From contig JAZNYL010000125.1 in assembly GCA_045594445.1 (NCBI GenBank), positions 1 to 12,185 of the forward strand: DNA of 12,185 nucleotides, written 5' to 3'. A program made the position numbers and the translations under genes. The notes under the pieces are model-generated. The model was not told where the DNA came from. It saw only the letters and a list, made by a program, of their open reading frames with translations, and searched no databases. The number at the start of each line of letters is the position of its first letter. Position 1 is the first letter of the stretch. Shown piece after piece: positions 6,001 through 12,185 of this stretch. This DNA comes from SVQP01 sp045594445 (GTDB taxonomy: Bacteria > Bacillota > Clostridia > Oscillospirales > CAG-272).

Positions 6001-6996
6001 CTGCCCGACGGTACTCCTCTGGATATCGTGCTCAACCCCCTGGGCGTACCTTCCCGTATGAACATCGGTCAGGTGCTTGAGGTTCACTTGGGTATTGCGT
6101 CCAAGAAGCTGGGCTGGAAGATCATGACCCCCGTATTCGACGGTGCGAACGAGCGCGACATCAGCGAATGCCTGCGCATGGCAGGACTTTCCCGTGACCT
6201 GTTTGCGGGTGAGAACCCCGAGGGTAAGGAGCTCTTTGAGGAGATCGTAAACCTCGACGGCACCAAGGATTACAGATTGCTGACTCCCGCAGAGAGAAGC
6301 GATCCCGAATATATTGAACAGATGCGCCGTGCTAAGAGACTCAAGCTGTTCGACGGCAAAACCGTTCTGTACGACGGCAGAACCGGTGAGCCCTTTGATA
6401 ACCCCGTAACCGTAGGTATCATGTATTACCTCAAGCTGCACCATCTGGTTGACGATAAGATCCACGCCCGTTCCAACGGTCCGTACTCGCTGGTTACTCA
6501 GCAGCCTCTGGGCGGTAAGGCTCAGTTCGGCGGTCAGAGATTCGGTGAGATGGAGGTTTGGGCACTGGAGGCATACGGTGCTGCATACACCCTGCAGGAG
6601 ATCCTGACTGTCAAGTCGGACGATATCGCAGGCCGCCGCAAGGCTTACGAAGCCATCATCAAGGGTCAGAACATTCCCACTCCGGGTGTTCCCGAATCCT
6701 TCAAGGTGCTGGTTAAGGAGCTGCAGGCTCTGGCTCTGGATATCCGTGTGCTTGACCAGAACGGTGAGGAGATCCAGCTGTCCACTCTGTGCAATGATGA
6801 TGACGGCCCTGCATTCACCAACAAGGCAGACCGTGCCGCTATTGACGATGCAATCGGCAACGACACGCTGCAGATGGGTGATCTGCGCGAGGCATTCACA
6901 CTCGAGGACGAGGACGGAGAGGCCATTGAGGACGACGAGCTGCTCTTTGACGGCTTTGATTCCGAGGGCGACGATTACTACGACGGGGAAGAGTAA
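3067..6996 (+). CDS. rpoB: DNA-directed RNA polymerase subunit beta
   Basis: The beta subunit forms one half of the RNA polymerase active-site cleft. The 1309-residue product has the full set of landmarks. The rifampicin region starts at GSSQLSQFMDQNN (residue 496), with Q502, D505, H515 and S520 equivalent to E. coli Q513, D516, H526 and S531, all wild type, so susceptibility is predicted. GDKMAGRHGNKG carries the catalytic lysines K956 and K964, H1133 corresponds to E. coli H1237, and the C-terminal clamp GGKAQFGGQRFGEMEVWALE is intact. After the conserved core a 70-residue tail (about 1239-1309) is strongly acidic. The chosen ATG follows GGAGTG by about ten bases; a TTG at 3046 in frame would add seven residues but has no ribosome binding site. 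rpoC begins 39 bases downstream. Codons TTA, CTA and TCA are absent over at least the first 1133 codons. Confidence 0.98.
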   Translation: MVNLKEQKLGQNVRKSFSRNTRFNLELPNLVEVQTKSFQWFLDEGLMEVLRDVSPITDYSGNLSIEFVSFSLDSKPKYPVEECKERDVNYAAPLKVNVRLTNKQTGEVKQTDIYMGDFPLMTETGTFVINGAERVIVSQIIRSPGMYYSFDIDKAGKRTYAATVIPYRGAWLEYETDANGVMYVRIDKNRKVPMTMFIRALGVESREDIYALLGEDERLAATFDKDESEDLAVRNHTTPYVEALKEIYKKLRPGEPPLVESAQQLINNYFFDPKRYDIAPVGRYKYNKKVALHSRLKNRKLAADLISPLTGEVLFEKGTVLTRDMAIEAENAGVNEAFVELDNGKVVKILSNNTIEPKCVLGFDLEDCGITGKVSIPVLLEIAEACAGDVDAIKEMAKERVAELSPKHITKDDIFASINYILTLANDIGTVDDIDHLGNRRIRSVGEQLQNQLRIGFSRMDKIIKERMTTQDNEKLTPQALINIRPVATVIREFFGSSQLSQFMDQNNPLAELTHKRRLSALGPGGLSRDRASFDVRDVHYTHYGRMCPIETPEGPNIGLISYLTTYARISNYGFIEAPYRKVVHLQKEDGTVEHIVTDEVEYMTADVEDNYIIAQANEPLDENSHFINKKVTARDKTEILEIDVSKIDYMDVSPKMVVSVATAMIPFLENDDNSRALMGSNMQKQAVPLMVTDSPIVGTGMEYKAAVDSGVVVVAKNAGRVERVEADKIVIVTDEGIKDVYTLSKFKRTNQGTCFNQRPLVNRGQMIEAGQVIADGPATCNGEISLGKNALIGFMTWEGYNYEDAVLLNERLVRDDVYTSLHIEEYSHEARDTKLGPEEITREIPNVGDDALKDLNAEGIVKKGTEVRAGDILVGKITPKGETELTAEERLLRAIFGEKAREVRDTSLRLPHGESGVVVDVRVFSHEQGDELPAGVNKVVKVYIAQKRKISVGDKMAGRHGNKGVVSRILPPEDMPFLPDGTPLDIVLNPLGVPSRMNIGQVLEVHLGIASKKLGWKIMTPVFDGANERDISECLRMAGLSRDLFAGENPEGKELFEEIVNLDGTKDYRLLTPAERSDPEYIEQMRRAKRLKLFDGKTVLYDGRTGEPFDNPVTVGIMYYLKLHHLVDDKIHARSNGPYSLVTQQPLGGKAQFGGQRFGEMEVWALEAYGAAYTLQEILTVKSDDIAGRRKAYEAIIKGQNIPTPGVPESFKVLVKELQALALDIRVLDQNGEEIQLSTLCNDDDGPAFTNKADRAAIDDAIGNDTLQMGDLREAFTLEDEDGEAIEDDELLFDGFDSEGDDYYDGEE

Positions 6997-7035
6997 TTCC
7001 CACTATATAAATTAAGTTAAGTTAGGAGAACAGCT

Positions 7036-10000
7036 GTGGAGCATAGTGAATTTTCTTCAATCAAGATTGGTCTGGCATCTCCGGAAATGATGAGAGAATG
7101 GTCTTACGGTGAGGTTAATAAGCCCGAGACTATCAACTACAGAACTCTCAAAGCGGAAATCGGCGGTCTGTTCTGCGAGCGTATCTTTGGCCCTACCAAG
7201 GACGGCGCTTGTATGTGCGGCAAATATAAGAATTCTCACAGCAAGGAGATCATCCGTTGTGAGAAGTGCGGTGTGGACGTTACCACCAAGAAGGTAAGAC
7301 GTGAGAGAATGGGTCACATTGAGCTGGCCGCTCCCGTATCCCACATCTGGTATTTCAAGGCAATTCCTTCCCGTATGGCGCTGGTGCTGGACATTTCGCC
7401 CAAGCAACTTGAGCAGGTGCTGTACTTTGCGGAGAACGTTGTGCTGGATCCCGGTACCACCCCTTTGGAAAAGGGCATGGTGCTTTCCGAGAAGGCATAT
7501 ATGGACAACCGCGAAATGTACGGCAACGACTTCCGCGTCGGCATGGGTGCAGAGGCTGTCAAGGAGCTTCTGCAGGGCGTTGACATTGAGGCGCTTTCCG
7601 CGCAGCTCAAGCAGGAGCTGCTGACCGCTTCCGGACAGAAGAAAACAAGAATTATCAAGAGACTGGAGGTTGTGGAAGCATTCCGCAAATCCGGTAACAA
7701 GCTGGAGTGGATGATTTTGGACGCAGTTCCCGTCATTCCTCCGGATATCCGACCCATGGTACAGTTGGACGGCGGCAGATTTGCCTCCTCCGACCTCAAT
7801 GAACTTTACCGCAGAGTTATCAGCCGTAACAACCGTCTGAAGAAGCTCATGGAGATCCGTACCCCCGAGATCGTGATCCGTAACGAAAAGAGAATGCTGC
7901 AGGAAGCAGTAGACGCGCTGATCGATAACGGCAGACGCGGAAAGCCCGTCACCGGCCCCTCTAACAGAGCACTCAAGTCGCTCTCCGAGATGCTGCGCGG
8001 TAAGCAGGGACGTTTCCGTCAGAACCTGCTGGGTAAGCGTGTTGACTATTCCGGCCGTTCGGTTATCGTTGTAGGACCTACGCTGAAGATCTATCAGTGC
8101 GGTCTGCCCAGAGAGATGGCATTGGAGCTGTTCAAGCCCTTCGTAGTCAAGAGACTGGTTGAGATGGGCAAGGCAACCAACGTCAAGGACGCTCAGAAGA
8201 AGATCGAAAGAATCTTCCCCGAGGTCTGGGACGCACTGGAAAACGTCATCAAGGAGCATCCCGTTCTGCTCAACCGTGCACCCACCTTGCACCGTCTGTC
8301 CATTCAGGCGTTCGAGCCCGTGCTGGTTGAGGGTAGAGCCATCAAGCTGCACCCGCTGGTATGTACTGCGTTCAACGCAGACTTTGACGGTGACCAGATG
8401 CCTGTACACGTTCCGCTGTCGGCTGAGGCTCAGGCAGAGGCACGTTTCCTGATGCTTTCCGCAAACAACCTGCTCAAGCCCATGGACGGTAAGGCTGTGA
8501 CGATTCCTACTCAGGATATGATCCTCGGCTCCTACTACCTGACCATGGAAAAGCCCGGCGAACCCGGCGAGGGCAGTGCATATCGCGATATCAACGAGGC
8601 CATGATGGCGTACGCCAACGGCGCGCTCGGCCTGCACGCAAAGATCAAGGTCAGAGTACAGAAGGAGATCGACGGTGTGATGCGCTCCTCCGTGATCGAC
8701 GCAACGCTCGGCCGTCTGATCTTCAACCAGCCCATTCCTCAGGACCTTGGCTTTATCGACAGAAGCATTCCCGGCAACGAGTTCAAGCTGGAGATCGACC
8801 AAGTCGTCAAGAAGAAGCAGCTGGGTCAGATCATTGATAACTGCATCCGCGTTCATACCCCTGCAATCTGTGCCGAGATGCTGGATAACATCAAGGCAAT
8901 GGGTTACAAGTACTCCACCAGAGCATCCTTCTCGATCTCGGTTTATGATATGACCATTCCGCAGGAGAAGAAGGGCATGCTGGAGAGCGCACAGAAGGAC
9001 GTTGACGTGCTGACCAAGCATTACCTGCGCGGTGAGCTTTCCAATGAGGAGCGTTACAACGGCGTTATCAAGATCTGGAACAAGACCACCGACGACGTTA
9101 CCAAGGCGCTGCAGAACAGCTTCAGCACCTATAACCCCATTAAGATCATGGCAGACTCCGGCGCGAGAGGTTCTATGACCCAGATGCGTCAGCTGGCAGG
9201 TATGCGTGGTCTGATGTTCGCTACCAACGGTAAGACCGTGGAGCTTCCCATCAAGTCCAACTTCCGTGAAGGTCTGAACATCATGGAGTACTTCATGGGT
9301 GCGCGTTCCTCCCGTAAGTCGCTGTCGGATACCGCTCTGCGTACCGCAGACTCCGGTTACCTGACTCGTCGTCTGGTAGACGTATCTCAGGAAATGATCA
9401 TTCGCGAGGACAAGTGCGATACCACCAAGGGCGCATGGGTCGGCGAAATCATTGACGAGAAGGATAAGAACGTTCTCGAGCCTCTGGCTGACAGAATCGT
9501 GGGCAGATACACCATCGGTCCCGTGGTTAACCCCGTCAGTGGCGAGGTCATCGTAGAGGACGATACCATGATTACCGAGGAGCATGCAAAGGCAATCGCT
9601 GCTGCAGGTATCCAGCAGGTATATATTAGAACGGTTATTCAGTGTCACTCCAAGTACGGTGTGTGCGCACACTGCTACGGTGCTGACCTTGCATCCGGTA
9701 AGCCCGTACAGATCGGTGAGGCCGTCGGTATCATCGCGGCACAGTCGATCGGTGAGCCCGGTACGCAGCTGACCATGAGAACCTTCCACTCGGGCGGTGT
9801 TGCAGGTAGCGACATTACCCAGGGTCTGCCTCGTGTTGAGGAGTTGTTTGAGGCTCGTCAGCCCAAGAAGGCTGCCATTATGGCAGAGCAGACCGGTACG
9901 GTCCACGTATCCGTGGGCGAGGTTCCCGGCATGCACGACGTTTCGATCACTGCAGACGAAACCAACGAGTTCCATAAGTACACCATTCCTTACGGCATGC

Positions 10001-10596
10001 GTCTGGCTGTCGTGGACGGCGCACACGTGGAACGCGGTCAGGCTCTGACCGAGGGCTCCAAGGCTCCCGCGGATATTATGAGAATCCTCGGTTTGGATGC
10101 CGTTTACGAATATATCATCAAGGAAGTTCAGAAGGTTTACCGTTCTCAGTCGTGTAACGTCAACGATAAGCATATCGAGATCATTGCACGTCAGATGACC
10201 AGAAAAATCCGCATCGAGGACAACGGCGACACCGAAATGTTGACCGGTTCTCTGGTGGATTGCAACACCTTCGAGGAAGAGAACAACAAGGTGACCGAGA
10301 GAATCAACGCAGGCGAGACCTGGCTCAAGCTGGCTGAGGGCTCTCCCGTGCTGCTGGGTATCACCAAGGCTTCGCTGCAGACCGAATCCTTCCTGTCCGC
10401 AGCATCCTTCCAGGAAACCACCAAGGTACTGACCGAGGCTGCGATCCGCGGCAAGGTTGACCACCTGCTGGGCCTGAAGGAGAACGTCATTATCGGTAAG
10501 CTGATTCCCGCAGGTACGGGTATGCGCTGCTATCACGACGTAGACGTACAGCACGTCGAGCCCGATAGCGCAGAGGCTTCCGAGCAGGCAATCTGA
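7036..10596 (+). CDS. rpoC: DNA-directed RNA polymerase subunit beta'
   Basis: This is the catalytic subunit that holds the active-site magnesium. The 1186-residue product starts at GTG with AGGAG eight bases upstream. The N-terminal zinc ribbon uses C59, C61, C75 and C78. The catalytic loop NADFDGD supplies D449, D451 and D453. The second zinc site uses C794, C870, C877 and C880. The trigger loop is complete (QLTMRTFHSGGVAG), and the C-terminal core ends with GLKENVIIGKLIPAGTG. There are no large lineage insertions. Two spots near the active centre are unusual: proline follows DGDQM where alanine is normal (P456), and the start of the bridge helix reads GARSSRKSLSD (755-765) rather than the common STHGARKGLAD. 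The gene is co-transcribed with rpoB and ends 334 bases before rpsL. Confidence 0.98.
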   Translation: MEHSEFSSIKIGLASPEMMREWSYGEVNKPETINYRTLKAEIGGLFCERIFGPTKDGACMCGKYKNSHSKEIIRCEKCGVDVTTKKVRRERMGHIELAAPVSHIWYFKAIPSRMALVLDISPKQLEQVLYFAENVVLDPGTTPLEKGMVLSEKAYMDNREMYGNDFRVGMGAEAVKELLQGVDIEALSAQLKQELLTASGQKKTRIIKRLEVVEAFRKSGNKLEWMILDAVPVIPPDIRPMVQLDGGRFASSDLNELYRRVISRNNRLKKLMEIRTPEIVIRNEKRMLQEAVDALIDNGRRGKPVTGPSNRALKSLSEMLRGKQGRFRQNLLGKRVDYSGRSVIVVGPTLKIYQCGLPREMALELFKPFVVKRLVEMGKATNVKDAQKKIERIFPEVWDALENVIKEHPVLLNRAPTLHRLSIQAFEPVLVEGRAIKLHPLVCTAFNADFDGDQMPVHVPLSAEAQAEARFLMLSANNLLKPMDGKAVTIPTQDMILGSYYLTMEKPGEPGEGSAYRDINEAMMAYANGALGLHAKIKVRVQKEIDGVMRSSVIDATLGRLIFNQPIPQDLGFIDRSIPGNEFKLEIDQVVKKKQLGQIIDNCIRVHTPAICAEMLDNIKAMGYKYSTRASFSISVYDMTIPQEKKGMLESAQKDVDVLTKHYLRGELSNEERYNGVIKIWNKTTDDVTKALQNSFSTYNPIKIMADSGARGSMTQMRQLAGMRGLMFATNGKTVELPIKSNFREGLNIMEYFMGARSSRKSLSDTALRTADSGYLTRRLVDVSQEMIIREDKCDTTKGAWVGEIIDEKDKNVLEPLADRIVGRYTIGPVVNPVSGEVIVEDDTMITEEHAKAIAAAGIQQVYIRTVIQCHSKYGVCAHCYGADLASGKPVQIGEAVGIIAAQSIGEPGTQLTMRTFHSGGVAGSDITQGLPRVEELFEARQPKKAAIMAEQTGTVHVSVGEVPGMHDVSITADETNEFHKYTIPYGMRLAVVDGAHVERGQALTEGSKAPADIMRILGLDAVYEYIIKEVQKVYRSQSCNVNDKHIEIIARQMTRKIRIEDNGDTEMLTGSLVDCNTFEEENNKVTERINAGETWLKLAEGSPVLLGITKASLQTESFLSAASFQETTKVLTEAAIRGKVDHLLGLKENVIIGKLIPAGTGMRCYHDVDVQHVEPDSAEASEQAI

Positions 10597-10621
10597 CGTC
10601 GCTTGACGGCAAACTGATAAA

Positions 10622-10653
10622 GGGGAAACACGGCAAAATTGCCGTGTTTCCCC
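10622..10653 (+). terminator. Strong hairpin after rpoC, probably a terminator
   Basis: GGGGAAACACGGCAA (10622-10636) pairs perfectly with TTGCCGTGTTTCCCC (10639-10653), 25 bases after the rpoC stop codon. It is followed on the plus strand by AAAGTGCC rather than a T-run, so it is not a textbook intrinsic terminator. It may protect the rpoC mRNA 3' end, or terminate with help from a factor. Confidence 0.55.
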
Positions 10654-10775
10654 AAAGTGCCGTATAAGAGACGGGAATTTTGGCCGTTTTCCCATGCAAG
10701 TAGCAAAAAGGGATACAAATACAAGAAAAAATATTTGTGCAAAACGTAGAAATTTTCGCATAGATATTTTGCACC
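10654..10775. other. AT-rich intergenic stretch with nested dyads upstream of rpsL
   Basis: The 334-base gap between rpoC and rpsL holds no gene I can support. Apart from the rpoC hairpin and the rpsL promoter, two dyads stand out. ACAAATA (10715-10721) faces TATTTGT (10732-10738), and TGCAAAA (10738-10744) faces TTTTGCA (10767-10773), the latter ending two bases before the -35 box. They could be regulator sites or simply AT-rich upstream DNA. Confidence 0.35.
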
Positions 10776-10804
10776 TTGACAAAAAAACCGTAAAATGATA
10801 TAAT
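10776..10804 (+). promoter_or_regulatory. Consensus promoter of the rpsL-rpsG-fusA operon
   Basis: TTGACA (10776-10781), a 17-base spacer and TATAAT (10799-10804) match the sigma-A consensus at all twelve positions. Initiation is expected near 10811, giving a leader of about 120 bases. The str operon is therefore probably transcribed strongly on its own rather than by read-through from rpoC. Confidence 0.92.
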
Positions 10805-10810
10805 AACTTG

Positions 10811-10930
10811 AATGTGCGCCGTGGGATAAGTGTGTCCAAACGGCCTAAACGTTCGTCAATTTGACAGTTTCGCAGCGTGCTGCGTCTGTATAAACATTAA
10901 ATTTCAGAAGAAGGAGGAAGACAAGGAAGT
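10811..10930 (+). promoter_or_regulatory. 5' leader of rpsL
   Basis: Two hairpins are visible: GCCGT (10818-10822) with ACGGC (10840-10844), and CGCAGC (10871-10876) with GCTGCG (10879-10884). The second stem is extended by flanking ACAG/CTGT. The ribosome binding site AAGGAGG (10911-10917) is 13 bases before the ATG, longer than usual, with a weaker AAGGA just before the start. I do not recognise a named ribosomal-protein leader motif here. Confidence 0.35.
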
Positions 10931-11347
10931 ATGCCAACCTTTAACCAGCTCGTCAGACAGGGTCGTAGCGATAAGGTGTATAAGTCCAAGGCACCCGTGC
11001 TGCAGAAGGGCTTCAACACTTTGAACAACGTTCCCACAGACCAGGCATCTCCCCAGAAGAGAGGTGTTTGCACAAAGGTTTCCACGACAAGCCCTAAGAA
11101 GCCTAACTCTGCTATGCGTAAGATCGCAAGAGTAAGACTTACCAACGGTCTTGAGGCAACCGTGTATATCCCCGGTATCGGTCACAACCTGCAGGAGCAC
11201 TCCGTAGTCCTTATCAGAGGCGGTAGAGTAAGAGACCTGCCCGGTGTACGTTACCACATTATCCGCGGTACTCTGGATGCCCAGGGTGTTGCAAACCGTG
11301 CACAGAGCCGTTCCAAGTACGGCGCAAAGGTTCCCAAGAAGAAGTAA
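10931..11347 (+). CDS. rpsL: 30S ribosomal protein S12
   Basis: S12 sits at the decoding centre and controls translational accuracy. The 138-residue protein has the usual Firmicutes length, including the short insertion near residue 30 that E. coli lacks. Conserved blocks are SPQKRGVCTKV (40-50), PKKPNSAMRK (55-64), PGIGHNLQEHSVVLIRGGRV (81-100) and the basic tail YGAKVPKKK. Residues K56 and K57 of the first streptomycin loop are intact. In the second loop the sequence is GGRVRDLPGVRYH, so R101 replaces the lysine equivalent to E. coli K87 and M. tuberculosis K88. The neighbouring aspartate D102, which is methylthiolated in E. coli, is present. It is the first gene of the str operon. Confidence 0.98.
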   Translation: MPTFNQLVRQGRSDKVYKSKAPVLQKGFNTLNNVPTDQASPQKRGVCTKVSTTSPKKPNSAMRKIARVRLTNGLEATVYIPGIGHNLQEHSVVLIRGGRVRDLPGVRYHIIRGTLDAQGVANRAQSRSKYGAKVPKKK

Positions 11348-11500
11348 TTCGGGGGACAAAAAAGGTATTAAGCATTTGTGAACCGTCTGAAGTTACTGTA
11401 AATTTAATGTTTATATTAACGACCGACGCGTGCTAACAGAAGATTGCTTTTGAGTACCAATGATCTCATTTTAAAAATTTGATGAAGGAGGGAAGTTACA
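11348..11500 (+). other. Long rpsL-rpsG intercistronic region
   Basis: This 153-base AT-rich gap lies inside the str operon. ATTAA-GC-ATTT (11367-11377) can pair with AAATTTAAT (11400-11408). A weak promoter-like match, TTGTGA (11376-11381) with TAAATT (11399-11404) at 17 bases, is present. No open frame or terminator is seen. In E. coli the intercistronic region at this place binds S7 for autoregulation; whether that applies here is not shown by the sequence. Confidence 0.35.
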
Positions 11501-11971
11501 GTGCCGAGAAGAGGTTCTATATCCAAGAGAGATGTATTGCCGGATCCTTTGTACAATTCCAAGCTGGTCACCAAGCTTGTGAACAACGTTATGTACGACG
11601 GCAAGAAGGGCGTGGCTCAGACCATCGTGTACGATGCGTTCAAGATGATCGAAGAGAAGCTGGGTCAGAATGCCCTTGAAGTTTTCCAGGCCGCGCTTGA
11701 CAACATCAAGCCCGAGCTGGAGGTTAAGGCTCGCCGCGTGGGTGGTTCCACCTACCAGGTGCCTATGGAGGTCCGCCCCGAGCGCCAGCAGACTCTGGCT
11801 CTCCGTTGGCTGATCAACTATTCCAGAAACCGTTCCGAGAGAACCATGGCTGAGAGACTGGCGGGCGAGATTATGGACGCCAAGAACAACATGGGCGGCG
11901 CCTTCAAGAAGAAGGAAGAGACTCACCGTATGGCCGAGGCCAACAAGGCTTTCGCCCATTACCGTTATTGA
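11501..11971 (+). CDS. rpsG: 30S ribosomal protein S7
   Basis: S7 is the primary binder that starts assembly of the head of the small subunit and touches the exit-site tRNA. The 156-residue product has the standard bacterial length. It begins MPRRGSISKRDVLPDPLYNS, carries the beta-hairpin block VGGSTYQVPMEVRPERQ (about 81-97) and the helix ALRWLINYSRNRSERTMAERL, and ends HRMAEANKAFAHYRY. The start is GTG at 11501 with AAGGAGG (11485-11491) nine bases upstream. It lies between rpsL and fusA in the normal str order, 51 bases ahead of fusA. The coding strand lacks TTA, CTA and TCA codons over nearly all its length, like the other ribosomal genes here. Confidence 0.98.
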   Translation: MPRRGSISKRDVLPDPLYNSKLVTKLVNNVMYDGKKGVAQTIVYDAFKMIEEKLGQNALEVFQAALDNIKPELEVKARRVGGSTYQVPMEVRPERQQTLALRWLINYSRNRSERTMAERLAGEIMDAKNNMGGAFKKKEETHRMAEANKAFAHYRY

Positions 11972-12022
11972 TTTTCGGGCTATCGCTTGAAAGTCTAGCG
12001 CATAAAAGCAAGGAGAAAATCA

Positions 12023-12185
12023 ATGGCAAGAGAGTATTCGCTTGAGCATACTCGGAATATCGGTATCATGGCCCACATTGATGCCGGTAAGACCACTACG
12101 ACCGAGCGTATCCTGTTCTACACCGGTAAGACCCATAAGCTGGGCGAGACCCACGAGGGTGGCGCCACCATGGACTGGATGGAGC
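12023..12185 (+). CDS. fusA: Elongation factor G, 5' part only
   Basis: EF-G is the GTPase that drives ribosome translocation. Only the first 54 codons are inside the window; the gene runs off the right edge. The visible part starts MAREYSLEHTRNIGIMAHID, followed by the rest of the P-loop. The phosphate-binding motif AHIDAGKT spans residues 17-24, with K23 as the key lysine. The stretch HEGGATMDWME at 44-54 corresponds to the start of switch I as found in EF-G. AAGGAG (12010-12015) lies seven bases before the ATG. Position after rpsG and sequence agree, so confusion with a tetracycline-protection protein or with a second EF-G type is unlikely. Confidence 0.95.
   Translation, partial: MAREYSLEHTRNIGIMAHIDAGKTTTTERILFYTGKTHKLGETHEGGATMDWME

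Noticed and set aside
3034..6465. 1143-codon antisense frame over rpoB
   Set aside because: It is in exact codon register with rpoB and exists because rpoB lacks TTA, CTA and TCA codons. It has no ribosome binding site or plausible protein features.
7057..10839. 1260-codon antisense frame over rpoC
   Set aside because: Same cause as for rpoB. It also starts inside the rpsL promoter region and runs through the rpoC hairpin.
11376..11404. Internal promoter for rpsG-fusA
   Set aside because: Only four of six bases match in each box, too weak to list as a feature without transcript data.

Overview
The window looks like the end of a metagenomic contig from an anaerobic, probably spore-forming member of the Bacillota (class Clostridia, Oscillospirales-like). 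The clues are the RpoB, RpoC, S12, S7 and EF-G sequences, the AGGAGG-type ribosome binding sites, a YtvI-type sporulation membrane protein, AT-rich intergenic regions between GC-richer genes, and dispersed palindromic repeats. The family-level placement is an inference, since no search was run.

Layout. Bases 1-161 are not genomic. Positions 78-161 match, from memory, the two halves of an MGI/BGISEQ (DNBSEQ) library adaptor around a 10-base barcode, and 1-77 repeat the 77 bases that follow the adaptor. Genuine sequence starts at about 162, with a short palindromic repeat and a terminator hairpin. Next come a membrane-anchored cyclophilin-type peptidyl-prolyl isomerase (minus strand), a divergent YtvI/AI-2E family permease (plus), an array of small hairpins that overlaps the end of that gene, a two-way terminator, and rpsT (minus). 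The 433-base gap from 2634 to 3066 holds divergent promoters for rpsT and rpoB. rpoB and rpoC follow, then a strong hairpin, a separate promoter, and the str operon rpsL-rpsG-fusA, with fusA cut by the window end.

Function. Most of the window is core gene expression: the two large RNA polymerase subunits, three small-subunit ribosomal proteins (S20, S12, S7) and elongation factor G. The usual rplJ-rplL genes are not in front of rpoB, and the small L7Ae-like gene often found between rpoC and rpsL in Firmicutes is absent. rpoBC and the str genes therefore each seem to start at their own consensus promoter. The core genes avoid the codons TTA, CTA and TCA almost completely, which creates very long but meaningless antisense frames. 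The ytvI-like gene does use these codons.

I found no new defence system, mobile element or CRISPR array. The points most worth a second look are the adaptor artefact, the hairpin array at the end of ytvI, an arginine at a streptomycin-resistance position of S12, unusual residues near the RpoC active centre, and the structured leaders and UUG start around rpsT and rpoB.
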